Source: Hydractinia symbiolongicarpus (lineage: Eukaryota; Cnidaria; Hydrozoa; Anthoathecata; Hydractiniidae). From it: 64,000 bases of DNA. Shown here piece by piece: positions 46,061 to 58,724 of the stretch; positions within the stretch are counted from its first letter, which is position 1, and every line of letters starts with the position of its first letter. A program made the position numbers and the translations under genes. The notes beneath the pieces were generated by a model that worked only from the letters and a program-made list of their open reading frames with translations, did not search any database and was not told the origin of the DNA. The stretch covers positions 25,173,001 through 25,237,000 of the forward strand of contig NC_079885.1 in NCBI RefSeq assembly GCF_029227915.1, written 5' to 3'.

Positions 46061-48189
46061 CAACACTTTCTATATTGATACCGCGTTTTTTATAAAAAAG
46101 CTAGCACATTTGTTTACATTTTTTGCATAATTATTGCGTCCTTTGCGTAAATAATGTTTTTGTCCAAAATTTCAAATGCTACATGAAACTGCTAGGTAGC
46201 TAACAAACAAATTTTGTGGTTAAACGGAAAATTTTGGTTTGTTGAACTCACTTTAAAGGAGAGGCGAACTGCGTACAGCATGGCTGCTGAATAAAAGTTC
46301 ATTGTGACATTGATTTGAAGACCAGACCGCCTGGCTTTGTCTGCTCCACAATAATTCAACTTACAAATTATTTAGAAATCATTTTACAGCCATCATAACA
46401 AATAATCTAAAAACAAAGACTAAGAATGTTTTTATATTGAAAATATTCATAGAGTTATAAAAATTTAATGTTTTTTATAACAACGGTAAATTTTCACCTA
46501 AAACTTTGCGGAACGACAATACACTGGACCCAAAATTTAAAACAGTGTGCTAAAAATTCCAGCTTTGCTACATCTTTGTGAGTGCTGAATTATTTAAAAT
46601 TAAGTATTTCTACACATTTGCCAAACGGGTAATTAAATTCAAAAACAATGGAATATATTTCTTCTTATTGTGATGGTCATAGGTCAATACGCACAAAATA
46701 AAAAATTAAGAAAACGGTAAACATCAAAATAGCAAAAAATGTTAAACAACATGTGACGAACATATTTTTATTATTTTATACTACTGAACGTACTGAATGA
46801 GCAAATTTATATTTACTTTGTGAGTTAGATAAAGAAATTAAAACTTTGTGAATCAGATTGAGCAAGCACACTGCGCGTTCGGTTTGTTGTTGAATGTTTC
46901 CGGTATTCATATTTATTCACATTTGGCGCCACCCTATCATTAGAAACTTCATCGTTCGAAGGTCGTAGTTTGTTGTGGAAAAGAGACTCAAAACATGAAA
47001 AAGAATTTTGTTTTCGGTCATTACAGATATATTTCTTAAGTTCTTAGAAGTTTAAGCGAAAGTTATAAAATGCTGTTACTACTATAGTACGTATTCTCAG
47101 TTATTTCAAGGCAAAGATCTTATTTTTGATGTTTAGTAGTAAGTACATCTAAAATTTACTTTTTTTTCATCCCATTCAGCTAAAAAAATTCTATAAAAAT
47201 GTTGTCAGTAAGATATATAGATACTTAGTTGTGAAATATAGTTATTTATTTGGTATCAAAGTAGGCTTCTTAGTAGATTTTATGATTAAGAAATCTATCT
47301 TTTTTGTTCCTGCCGAAAATTTCTTTTTTGGCTGCCACAAAATAATATTTTGTTCGCCTCTTCTTTAATGTTATCATTTTTGCATTACCATTGTTTCCCT
47401 TTATGTGGTATTTTACTAAGCATAAATGGCTAGCTATAGGCCTAGCCAAGTCTCCCCAGCTTAATTATATTTAACTGTGTGTCTTAGTTACGGTTATGTA
47501 GGTAATGTTAGCTTCAAGGCTCCATCTCATAGCTAGCTCTAACTAATGAGTTATATTAGTATTCCTCATTTTATCTTTCAGCTAGCTACCTTAGTAGTCA
47601 AACTTCTCTCTTTTTTTTGAGCTCGAATCTATGATGTAACAAGCTAGGTACAAAATCTTCTAAAGACTTCTTGGACTTTATGGACATAGAGTATAATTTT
47701 TCAATATTTCCTGTAAACTTTATTAGGAAATAATATGAAAAGTGGAACAAATTTTGTAGAATTTGAAGTGTGCGTGGTAGGTTATTTTTTATTGTTTTGT
47801 TTCCGACATCCTGTTAAATCTTTGTCAACCAACAGCTTTTGCGTAACAGGGAAGGAGTTGGTGGATAAAAATATCGGTTCGACGTTTAGTCTACAATTCT
47901 CCATTTGCAGAACATACCTAATACATAATTATTTAAAATATCATAGGTGGTTTTCAAAATATCAAAAAATCTGTACCGCGGTCGTTTTACATCACTTTTT
48001 ATTAAATTTCAGGTGATAAAGAGAAACAATATCGTTGGCATAGCACCTAAAGTTTAAAAATTCCAAAAATAGGAACTTATTGAATCCGTCTAACAGGTCA
48101 ATATTTTTAAACAAAAACAAGAAGAAAAAAAGGCACAAAATCCATTTGATCCATATTTAATATGATTTAAAAAAGAAACTCTTTCCTTA
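46061..48189. other. intergenic, no recognised gene
   Basis: No domain or spliced gene seen. An open frame at 47735-48016 (+) has no recognisable features. Confidence 0.35.
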
Positions 48190-49130
48190 TGGTTTAGTAT
48201 AAGGGAGATCGTTTAACTAAAACTGCACGATTAAGCAAATTTGTCAAAGAAGCACAAAATTCACGCAAACTTTAAAAATCGTAACCTCAGTTGCCGTAAG
48301 GAACCATAGCAAGGCGTACATTGTTACACAAATAAATTCAGTTATGGATTTAAACCTTTAATTGAAATTCTGACTGGTTGGGTTGGTCTAGGATTAATGT
48401 CACCAAACGTCACCATGACGTTTTCCGTTGACAAATATACTTGTGAGGTCCACTAAAAGACTTGTTTATCGCTAGTTGTAATACTGTGCATGTGCACTGG
48501 GAAGTAAATTATATCAGAGAGGATGAAAAAAGAAGGAAGCACATCTCTGTTAAAAGCGACATAAATCTATTTATTTTTAACTGCTTTCAATTTTAAAAGA
48601 ATTAGAAGCTCACTCAATCTCTCAAATATTTTTCAATGAAAACATGATCAAAGATAACTTTCTCCTAACACAAGGCCGGCAACTGTTAGGTAATGGTTGA
48701 AAATTGTTGCGTACCATAAGTCGTAGTAACTGTACACTATAAATACGTTGAGAGGTCTGAATATTTTGTATATAAACAAAATACATAGCTGCCACTATCA
48801 CCTTTTTCATACGATAAAACTTAAGTAAATGTTATTTTTTGTCAATTGATGGTATGGCATACCGTAAATCCGTTTTAAAACGCCTCCTTTTTTAAGAAAT
48901 TTTGACTTAAAAGTAACATTAAAAAAGATATAAATTTAAGACACAAAACTTATATATACAGACAAAATATGAGGGTCAAGTTATCAAAATTTTAAAAAAC
49001 TCCAGGCTTAATGAAATGATTAGATTTCTTTACTTATAAATAAAACATATCTTATATATACTAGAAAACAGCATTCAGACAAATGATATTCACCTAATAA
49101 AGATTGTTTTAATAAACACCAGCCACCAGC
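48190..49130. repeat. segmental duplication, right copy, part a (matches 30400-32700)
   Basis: Shorter counterpart of the left block, with the signal-peptide exon disabled (MVPYGN then stop, near 48,300). The internal distance between matching blocks is shorter than in the left copy, so either deletions occurred here or insertions there. Confidence 0.8.
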
Positions 49131-50489
49131 CTATATCTTCTTATGGCATGATTTATGGTTATTTATTTATTTTTTTCTATGCATAAACATTTTCCTAACA
49201 TGTTGTTTTGGTTATATTTTGTTTTTATTTTGCATGCTTGAGCTGTGTCTTTATCATATATGTATTATCAATCATGCATTACAAGTTCATAGCCAACTTC
49301 TTCTCTTTTGTTAAATATAACACGTTTTTATATGCTTTCTTGTGGTGTTATGAACTATTTCGAGCATCTCTCTTAGTAGTCGCTTGAGTAGTTAGCTTTC
49401 TGGTCATGTCTTTTTGCTGAAATATAACTATTCATAGGCTTTTTATGGTGTTATGAGCTATATCTATAAGTAACCGGGGGATAAGCATATTAGTCAATCA
49501 ATATCCTGTCTTTTGTTAACATTGAACATATTCTTTATTTACTTTGTTACTCGGTTATAAACCGCTCGGACCATGAGCTACTCTGAACATGAAAACATAT
49601 TAGTAAATCTTTCGGTGAGATTTATAGCTTTGCTTTATAGATAAAAAGTATTTGCATGCTATTTTATGCTGTATTTTTTGTGAGAAAAAACATTAAACCA
49701 TCGCAATTGTATCTCTTGCGAAGCTAAACACGCGCGTACTGCTGGGGATGTAGGGGGTGCAAATGCCAATTTACCTATTTTTGCAGTGAAGATTTCTTTG
49801 CAGGGAGCTTTATAGATCTTTTTTAAGTTTTTCAGTTACTACCATTCTGTAAAAAACTAGGTGTTTTTGTCAAATTAGATCGAAACCTATAAAATACAGA
49901 ATTAAAAGCAAGGTACTGCTTTTTTAATCGAGCCTTACATTAATAAACAAGCAACTTTTCTTCTGCTTATATTACTTTAAAACTTTGAGACGATTACATT
50001 AAGAAAAAGGAATTTTAGATGTAGCATGGACAAACTAAAGATCACAGTCAAATTGATCAAATTGCCAATGCTTACCAATTATAACAACAATTGAAAAAAA
50101 TCGAAACAGACAGCTACATAAAATAAATTTCAGTACACTATTTATGGTAGACCTTGAACCCAAGGAATATGGGGAATTCTCATTAAAACACTTAAAACTA
50201 GATTAATAATTAGTACTGTAAATATCATGTATTTTAGAAATCATAGCTAAATTACATACAATGTAAATAATAAATAAAAATTACATTTGCATTTATATCT
50301 TTATAGCATTCTAAAAAGCATAAAACAGTTTAAAAAACAATCTGGAAGATTTTGTAAGTTCCTCAATGTAATACCTTTCATGCAAATTTAATGAAAATCA
50401 ATTGCACAAAAATAATTTTAATAAGAAGTGAGCATATATTAATGTTTAAATGCAATCAAAAATAATTAAGTAGTTTAACATGTCAATAG
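49131..50489. other. intergenic, no recognised gene
   Basis: AT-rich sequence without features I can name. Confidence 0.35.
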
Positions 50490-51479
50490 TCTCTATAATA
50501 ATAGCCGTCGTCTGTCTGTCTGTTCAAAAGGGTTACCGATATTCCTTTGATCTTTCCGCGAATTTTTAGAAAACAGGGGGTTGTTCAATCGCAAATCTTA
50601 TTATTGATTAAAATAAATTCTAAAAATTAATTTATTTCTTTAATTAATTGAATTACTTTAATTAATTGCCATAAGTAAGAGAAATAAATTTAGTGATAAA
50701 AATGAATGCATTATTTTAATACGCCATTTTTAATAATAATTACCCCCGTGAACTCAATCGCCGTTTTCGCTCAGAAGCTACAGAAAACAAATGGGACAGT
50801 TTACTGATAGTTTTACTGACTTTGTTTTGACCGCTCGCACATAATACACCAATCACAACGCTTAATTGTTTAAAAAACCAATCCAAAACTTTCGCGGCCT
50901 GGGCATGCCAACGAAGAAACATGAGGACCGAAACATGATGGCCATTTTAGTTATTAAAGTAATGGTGGTCAGTGCTGTTTGTAAGTCTGTTTCGTCTTCT
51001 ATAAGCTTTTTATTTTCGTAATATTGTTTTTATGTATGTTCTAAAAAATGTTAAGATAAATATATTGTCACGTTTTTAGTCACGTACACATCTTAAACGC
51101 AACAGTTTTAGGATTTTTGGCTAGGAACGAAGATTTTGAAGGCTAGCTAGCTAGCTAGAACCTTACTTATTACTATTCTGTATGGTATAACATCTTTTTA
51201 TCTTACCCACCATTTATTTTTGTGTTGTGACTGTAGCCATTTAGTTAGCTCCTATCTTTGGCAAAAATTGAGAGTATAAAAATGCAGTTTGGCTACAACA
51301 ATTCTTAAACAAAAAGTGTTATGCTAAATGCAGTTAGCTAGGTAGCTACATCTTTTATTATTTTTTCCTGAAAGCTTTTTGTGCAAATAAAATGACTGAC
51401 AGATTATTTTAGCTGAACCGGTAATGACAGGCTGTTCCTTGTGTTTTCATTAAAACCGAAGTTGCAATGAATTTTTTTT

Positions 51480-52080
51480 GGAAAAGGGGTATTACGCCTA
51501 TACGCCTGTTCAACTCAGTTTAACTATACTAAGCGGTTAGCCCAGTGTTAACAACAGACTTTTGTTTTTGGTAAAGGCTGTTACGCCTATGCACCATGTA
51601 CAACGTGGTTTACCTGACTTAAGGGGTCAACCCAATGTGACAATTCATTTTTAAACTTTCTCTGTCTGTACGGATGTGCAACAATGTTTACCTGGACTAA
51701 CTGATCAGCCCTGTTGTGTTTTTTTTTAAACAGAGTCTGTGAGAAAGTTTTTTCCAAAGGTGTATTATTCCTATACGCATGTGCGACATGGTTTAACTGT
51801 AGTAAGCGCTTAGCTCAGTGTCACGATAATTTTTTTAACTTCACAAAAACTTATTCTGCAAAATAAAATAATATTGACTGATTGTTTTTGCTATGATGGG
51901 GTACCGACTGTTGTTTGTAAACTGTGTTTTTATTTCAGCTATCGTTGCGGAAATATTTTTTGAAAAATATGTTACAGTCGCAAGACTATAATGGTGTATG
52001 CGCTTCACTTAATTTACGACATACTGTATACCTGTACTAAAGCGCTCCACCTGATCGTGTGGCACAGTTTACGGCTCTTA
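51480..52080. repeat. degenerate satellite-like array, copy 2
   Basis: Four or five imperfect units (near 51,490, 51,590, 51,665, 51,765 and 51,995) share a core such as CCTATACGCATGTGCGACAT, GGTTTAACTGTAGTAAGCG, and AGCTCAGTGT. Spacing is roughly 80-230 bp. The final unit (CTAAAGCGCTCCACCTGATC, GTGTGGCACAGTTTAC) matches the final unit of 44,920-45,320. Confidence 0.7.
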
Positions 52081-52123
52081 TTAAGCGTTCCACAGAGTGT
52101 TCAATGTCAGGTCACACCTTGAC

Positions 52124-52163
52124 TTTGGCTTACCCCGACGTTTCGACACTGGGGTAAGCCAAA
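52124..52163. repeat. 13-bp perfect hairpin
   Basis: TTTGGCTTACCCC (52124-52136) is perfectly inverted at 52151-52163 around a 14-nt loop. It is found just after the satellite array and before the cluster of Helitron ends. Confidence 0.85.
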
Positions 52164-52232
52164 CGCGAGACACGCTTAAGTGGTATAAAAAGGATGGGCA
52201 GACCCGTGGATTTTTCTCCGGGCCATCGATTA

Positions 52233-52350
52233 TCTACATTATAATGCCTGTATACGTCTGTCCGTCCGTCTGTCCGTCTGTGTGTCATGCAAGATGGTAG
52301 GTTAGCTGCGACGGGCGAACCCGTGGATTTTTCCACGGGCTAACAACTAG
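52233..52350 (+). mobile_element. 118-bp mini-Helitron
   Basis: Starts TCTACATTATAATGCC, continues with TCTGTCCGTCCGTC and ends with the hairpin CCCGTGGA-TTTT-TCCACGGG followed by CTAACAACTAG. The TC start, the hairpin about ten bases from the end and the CTAG terminus are Helitron signatures. Non-autonomous. Confidence 0.7.
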
Positions 52351-53091
52351 TCTATATAATAATACGCTAAGTGTGTCTGTCTGTGTGTCTGTGAAAGGCA
52401 AAGTGGATGTCTTCAATTTCCTTTGATGTTGCCGAAAAATGCATTTCTAATATGTCAAATTTTCTGACGTTACGGCGCGACGAAAATAACACTACTTTAA
52501 CGTCAATATCCTATATTAAATTAATGAAACCATTACAGTGCACCTAAAACTTTGAGGCCAAATAACTTGGAAACGAGGTGGTGACGTCAATGATTTTTCA
52601 CGGCGTGGGTAACTAGGGACCACCTAGGATCAATTTGGGTAATTTTCCCAAACCCGGATCCCGGAAACCGTTTCGGAATGGACGGGTTGATGACGTCATC
52701 AAAGAACCTTTAAACCCTAATATTTCTGCAACCGTTTCTCAAAGGTACATCATCTTATACATTTTCTTGATCAGCGTTTCAAGATCTATGCGATAGAGGC
52801 AACAGGTATACTAATTTCTAAAAAAATATTCAGGGTTTTGACGGTTCTTTGCTGACGTCAGCAAAATTTTTAATCCCTGATATCTCATTAGGCGTTCGTC
52901 GAGAACATATGATTCTGTACGTTATTTTGACCAGTGTTTCAACCTCTACACATTACAGACAAAGAATAAACAAATTTCGCAATGTTTTTTTTATCTGCAC
53001 TGCACTGTTGACGTCAGCAAAACATCTAAAACAACTTTCTTTTTATTGACCTTTTGCCTAAGTGGATTTATCCACGGGGTTTATACACTAG
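52351..53091 (+). mobile_element. 741-bp non-autonomous Helitron
   Basis: Left end TCTATATAATAATACGC followed by GTGTCTGTCTG begins on the base after the CTAG end of the preceding mini-Helitron. The right end has hairpin GTGGA-TTTA-TCCAC and terminates ACACTAG, followed by T. The interior has repeated TGACGTCA-like words (for example near 52,690, 52,853 and 53,010) and no protein. Members of this family are widespread in invertebrate genomes. Confidence 0.75.
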
Positions 53092-53447
53092 TTCCTAAAT
53101 AATAAATGATGAGATTTGAATGTTGCAGAATATACGGCTTCCAACTAACTCTCTTGCACATGTTTGAAAAATGCTGATGGTGGCTACGCTGATTATAGCT
53201 GATCTGGAAAGAAAGAATTCCTATAAAAGGAACAAGAATACCACTTCAGCACAAGCTTTAAACTGGTGCTTATAATAATTGAATTAAGGGTCAATTTGAA
53301 AGTGCTATGAAACAGACAAATCAAAATGACATTTAATGCACAAGTTATATAAAACTAAATACCCTTCCATGTTTTTCATCAGCTGATAAATACATGTATA
53401 TTTTATCACTCCGAGCAAAAGAAAGCAAGTTAGTTAGGGCTTAAGCC

Positions 53448-53622
53448 TTTTCGTACTGAAACTTTGTTAAGTTTGCTTAAGATTTCGTACTGGAACTTTG
53501 TTAAGTTTGCATGAATTTTCGTACTCGAACTTTGTTAAGTTTGCTTAAATTTTCGTACTGGAACTTTGTTTAAGTTTGCATGAATTTTCGTACTGAAACT
53601 TTGTTGAGTTTGCTTGAATTTT
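53448..53622. repeat. tandem repeat, about 35 bp x 5
   Basis: Five consecutive copies of TTTCGTACTGGAACTTTG, TTAAGTTTGC, then TTGAA or TAAAT, with single-base differences and alternating GCTT/GCAT ends. Confidence 0.9.
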
Positions 53623-54904
53623 CAGGAGGATTGCTGTTGCTACCTTAAATTTATTGTTTTGTGTTTGAAGACTTTTAATTTCTCATTTAACAGTTAACAA
53701 TTTAAAAAATGAAATAAGCAAGAATTTAGCCATAAATGCACTTTTTTGGGTCAATTTCCTAGAATTTAAAAGTGAAATAACAAAGGTAAATGGAAAAGTT
53801 TTGATTTATATAGGGCATTTTTGGACCTGTCTGAAAATATTAGCACAACAAGCAATATTTTATTAAGTACACTTTTTACCTGTTGGAATTTAGGCATTTT
53901 AAAAGAGGAAGATAAAATATTTTCGAAGAAAATTAAAAATTCTAAAACAGTAATAGGTAAACAGTTCTTTTACAACTTTTAAGAAAAAGAATTTAAAAAT
54001 GCAAGTACGTAGCTATCTAGGTAGTTCTTAAGGCTAAAAATATATATATTTCCTAAAAACTTCAGAGGTTATAAAATGCCTTTTGCTTAAAATGTCATGC
54101 AGCTATTCAAAACCCTTGGAAAACTTTTAACCCTACTGAACATTATACTCCTACACTCCGAAGAGCTGGCTAAGTTAGCGAAGCATTAACTTTATGCCTT
54201 TTTTTGCCAAAATTTTATGCCTTTTTGTTTTTAGCAAGTATTTGGAAAGCCATCTGTAGAGCTACCTTACGTTGCACACGTTTTTATTTTCGAGCTGGCA
54301 AAAAAAGTTCTTACCTTGTATATCTTGTTGGTCAAACTGCAAGATAAACAAACACGTAGCTATCCTTCTGCTCTTGTTTATAGCTAAAGCCCTAATGAAC
54401 GGAAAGAAACTAAAGACCCAGCTAAGGTATTTAAAAATAACAATGACGCAGTTATCTTAAGATACCTGTAGTTATCTTAAGAAAAATATGACTTTGGGTT
54501 GATGCTACGGTCAGCGGCAGTAAAAAACCATCGTGTTAAATGTGACTAACATTTGGTTATAAAAAACTGCCGTAAATTCAGCAAAAAAGGGTGAAAAACA
54601 CTACTCTGTTGTCAAGAAGTGCTTCTCGCAAAGTTTACCAGATTAAACAGAACCGGACAAAAACCTATAGGTATATGACTGTATATTAAACAGGACGAAA
54701 TGTTAAATAGGTACCGTTACACTCGGCAAAATCGCCCAGAATCGCCAAAGCACTGAGGAGAAGAGATAACAAGAAAACTTAGGAGCCCATTTGTAAAGAT
54801 TCTGCAAGCGCGTTGTGCGTCAAAATTTCTCCTTAGGTGAGCACCGAGTTCCACAATGTGTAAATCCTCCATTGAATAGATACAATGTGTTTTTAAACCA
54901 ATCA
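53623..54904. other. intergenic, no recognised gene
   Basis: Nothing I can name; the duplicated segment begins just after. Confidence 0.35.
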
Positions 54905-56450
54905 TATTGACATTACTTTGCACACTCTGATAAAGTAAAAAGCTTTATTCGATTACAACAATTATGAAAAGGTCCCACAAATGAAAATGCTTTTGATAAA
55001 TACTTATTCAATTTTAAGTCTAAAATGTTTGTTGTTCTTTTAAATGTCCGTTAAACGCTGTACTACTGCTGCTATTATAACGTCACAGAAATCTCAAGTT
55101 CTAACGCTGACGTTTTATTAGCTCAAAAATGGAAATATAAATTGTTCACTTGAGGTTACATAGCGTATAAAATACACGGCTAAAGCACATTAAATACAGA
55201 TCATATTTTCTCTGTTGGTCTAAGTTCTTTTTCTTATAAATGACTAATACTTTGTACAATTGATTACTTGTGTATAGACCTAAGGTAAACATTCTAAAAT
55301 GAAAATAAATAGCCTATGCAAACAGAATTTAATCTGAAGACCAGATAAAACTTTCGCAGTGCTTGGTGGGAAATAACGGAGGTCTAATTCCCACAGAGGG
55401 CGATCATAATTTGTTGCACGAATTTATATGATTGAGAAAATCATTTCTTGTACAGTGAAAGCCGCCAAAACTTCAAACTTCAGTTTACTTGATATGGTTC
55501 TTCATGACCAGAATTTCGTTCATAAACAGTTACTCTTCTTGTCACGTAGCTGCTTTTTATGATTCCATTTAAATCGCTCGCTGTTGAAACCACGTATGTT
55601 GTCAATTTGCTGCAAAATGTTTTGCATCGGGTTTGAATTTCTTGCTTTGAGATTAAAGTAAGCGCTAAATTCAACATAAAAGCTCTATTACTATATCTGC
55701 CGAATGCCATGCCGTTGTCAAGAAGGAGAACAACTTCAACCTAAAGCACAAAAAGGAAAAACTCTAGAGCAATTCTGAAGCTTAAATTTGAACAAGCAAA
55801 ATCAGCAAACTTTAAATCTTCTCAAATAACTTGAGGTTGGTTCTGGGATATGTTTTATGACGCTGAGATCAATTTTAGTGAGATAAATATAGCCACGGTG
55901 AATATTATTTCTTGTGACAGACTACTATAGAAACATTGATAATATAATAAATGAAGCACATATTTTTTTAATGGAAACAGGAATTTCAGAGGACTTCATT
56001 TTCCCCCTGTTTCGGAACTCAAATTCTCCTCCTTTGTCCATAGAAGCATCACACTGTATAATAGAGATCGTGTAATATAATGCTTTATTAAAACAAAATG
56101 AAATAAAATATACAGGATTCGTTCACCTTAAGAAAATATTTTACTGCTCTATATTTTAGATATATAGCGATACAGAATTGAAGCTTTTTATGCTACGTTT
56201 ATCAAGAATCTGTTTCTCACAAAATATACTTCTTGATTGTTTCTACAGCTTCTTTATTCAGCATTAACATTATACAATTGCGCATGAAAAACAGGCTAAA
56301 AATATAGAAATTGTGTTAACAACTTCTGTCACTGCACATGGAGCAAATTATTTCAACAATGCGAATTTTGGCGTGGCAGTGAAGTTAATCGTGATGGCAG
56401 TATCTTAAGAAGAAAAGCATATGAGGTAGAGAAGTATTAAAATTAAAAAC
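54905..56450. repeat. segmental duplication, right copy, part b (matches 33600-35160)
   Basis: Collinear with the left block, without the 0.5-kb repeat found there. Includes the intact exon at 55489-55740. A further possible exon on the minus strand begins after TTCTTCTTAAG near 56,404 (TAITINFTATPKFALLK, then TAA); the left copy also has a stop at the same place. Confidence 0.8.
55489..55740 (-). CDS. single exon of an unknown gene (partial)
   Basis: The 252-nt exon lies between an acceptor TGTGCTTTAG and a donor CAA|GTAAAC. It is open in phase 0 at both ends (84 codons, beginning VEVVLLLDNGMAFGRYSN and ending NSGHEEPYQ), with two cysteines (TRCKTFCSK). I recognise no domain. In the left duplicate most of it is replaced by the repeat at 34507-34990. 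Neighbouring exons were not established. Confidence 0.45.
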
Positions 56451-57094
56451 AAACATTCCAAAGTCGCAGACCATTTTGACTTAAGCAAACGAAGTATAAA
56501 CATCATTTACAAACTACAACCTGCAGTATTCATATTTAGAAATTGATTTCGATATGGTAGCAAAGATGAAAGTTGAAGAATCGAAAGAAAATAAAGTTCA
56601 ACTTGCGAAAGAAGCTGTTTAAATTCAGCTTGAACTAAAAAGGACTATGAAAGCAAATAAAATTTGACAACAGAACTATACCAGATTCATATAACCCTAT
56701 TCATGCCAAGGATAGGGGACTGATTCAGCACACACACACTTTTTTAATACGTTTTTATGTGTTCATAGTTACACCTTCAAATTTCTGACTTTTCCTAACT
56801 TTTGTTTTGTTTTTGGAATTATGCCGAAATTTTGCTATAAATGTTCCTTCATGTTTTTAAAAGCTTTTATGTGATTTCTTAGGTTATATTTTTATATTAA
56901 TTTGTGTTCCTATTATTATTGTTAATAAACCGCATTCAAAATCGTTAACAGAATTCAAATTTAGTGCTTTCTTCTATATGTCACCGAATTAGATGACATC
57001 ATCACCAAAAATGCTGAAGTCATCAAACTTTTTTCCACCAAGTTTTTTATTAATGGAAGTAACCCGGGGGGAGGGTTCAATTCAGTCCCGACAT

Positions 57095-57162
57095 GTTGAC
57101 ACTAGAGCACGCTTTTTTCGTTCCTTGGTCAACGAGGAAAAAAAGCGTGCTCTAGTGTGAAC
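57095..57162. repeat. long hairpin beside the YqaJ remnant
   Basis: 57095-57118 pairs with 57139-57162: ACACTAGAGCACGCTTTTTT is exactly inverted, and one mismatch lies in the outer four pairs. The loop itself can pair CGTT with AACG. Confidence 0.85.
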
Positions 57163-57179
57163 ACCAAAAAAGAATTTCA

Positions 57180-57960
57180 ATCCAATTGTTGAATGTAACA
57201 CAAAATTGCTGCAGATCACTTATATTGCCAATGCTGTTCAAGAAATTGCCCCAGAGAGTATTTTGTTTACGGCTGTGCCGAAACCAGAAGTGCACTTTTC
57301 TGTTAAAACTTTAAGCAAGCCAGCTGAAGAACCCAAACTCCTTCCTACTGCAAAAGAATTTTTTAGACATTTCGAATAACGCAAGTGAATTCTAGGAAAA
57401 GTTCTAGGTGAACTTGACAAACGAAAACATTAAGAAAATTGAAGTACTAACACAGGGCCAAAATACTAACGAATTATAGTTTAGCTACAGAAAAGGTGTA
57501 TTTGCTGCCTCAATGTGCCACGAAGTATCCACAAAAATAAGTAGAGGTGGTGGTGTCTGCTTGATTATGTGTGCATTGAACCAACAAGTATCTGGTTTAA
57601 CTTTTGTGAATGCAAACATTCCAGCCTTAAAGTATGGTAGGGATATGGAGATTGAGGTTGTAATCTCATTTTACGAACTAATGAAAAAAAAACATCATAA
57701 TTTAAAGTTTAGTGAGTGTGGTTTATTTTTAGAAAAATTGGTACCAGCAATCGGTGGAAGCCCGGACTGAATAATTACATGTGATTGTTGTTTGCCAGCA
57801 TGTCACCAACCGATCCGAATGTTAGTCTATCCTATTTAGTAGTTGATAAGGACGCGGTGGTTTTATATAAAAATCACAAATGTTACACACAGTGCTATGT
57901 GGAAATAGCAGTAACTGGTTACAAACTTTGTTATTTTGTTGTTTGGCACTCTTCATAGTA
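57180..57960 (+). pseudogene. YqaJ-type nuclease, C-terminal half, interrupted
   Basis: A linker frame (IANAVQEIAPESILF, PTAKEFFRHFE) is followed after stops by the nuclease domain in 57513-57770: STKISRGGG, NIPALKYGRDMEIE, CGLFLEKLVPAIGGSPD. A TGA replaces the Gly codon expected after SPD, and the frame resumes IITCDCC. The last block is CYVEIAVTGYKLCYFVVW at about 57,890-57,950. YqaJ-family proteins are DNA exonucleases/recombinases of the lambda-exonuclease fold. With the SWIM half at 38.2 kb this matches one kind of two-domain protein found in cnidarian transposons. Confidence 0.8.
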
Positions 57961-58724
57961 CACTAGTCGATAGTTTATGACGAACCATTGTGGAACAACT
58001 TGAAATCGAAATTTGTTACGTATTATAATGATTTTTACTTGAAGTCGATATATTGTAAATGATGTTTGTAATAAACAATTTATTTTACACATTTATTTCT
58101 GTATCTGCGTTTTTGACTCTATTTATTATCAAATTTAATTTTCCTCAGGTAGCAAATAGAAAAAAATTAGGATGAAAATAAATAAAATCACTCCTGAGAA
58201 ACAACGCGGAAAATTCAAACGCTTTTTAATAATGAAAATGTTATGCAGACCCAATCAAATCGCTAAGACAAATAAACCCAGCAATAAAACTTCATGAAAA
58301 TGTAAACATTAGAATTCATTTTCTTGTTGCGAAAGTTTGTAAATAAAAACTTTTTAGGGCAACTGCTTTGTCGAAGAAGAAACAACAACAAATTTTTGTC
58401 TAGTTAAATTTTTGCAATTCAAGATATTTGAATCTTTATACAAAGCTTCGAGAGAAGTTTTTTGAAAAGTAAACCAAAAACCGAAAGGGTAAAAAAATTA
58501 TGCTGGAAATAAATCCTAGAAAGTCCTGGAATTTGCATTTTAATTTTGCGTGATCATCACGTAGTAAAGTAAAAGAATAATACAACCATGGAAATCTAAG
58601 TTTGTCTGTTAAAGTAATGCCAATGAACTTGTGCAAAGGGAAAACAACAACAAAAAATGAATTACTTGCAGCTACAGCAAAATGTATTAGATAAAAGAAT
58701 AAATAACTTTTAAAGTCATGTTTA

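Larger units (their letters stand above)
50490..52232 (+). mobile_element. possible Helitron carrying a satellite array
   Basis: A Helitron-like left end TCTCTATAATAATAGCCG with TCTGTCTGTCTG starts at 50490. A right-end hairpin (CCCGTGGATTTTTCTCCGGG) followed by about ten bases ends near 52232, exactly where the next Helitron begins. Between them lie CTAG-rich DNA and the array at 51,480-52,080. Treating the whole 1.7 kb as one element is an inference; no Rep/helicase is present. Confidence 0.4.

Noticed and set aside
45837-46130. 97-residue Pro/Leu/Ala-rich open frame
   Set aside because: Produced by the CCTTGCCTG low-complexity tract; the sequence is only the repeat translated.
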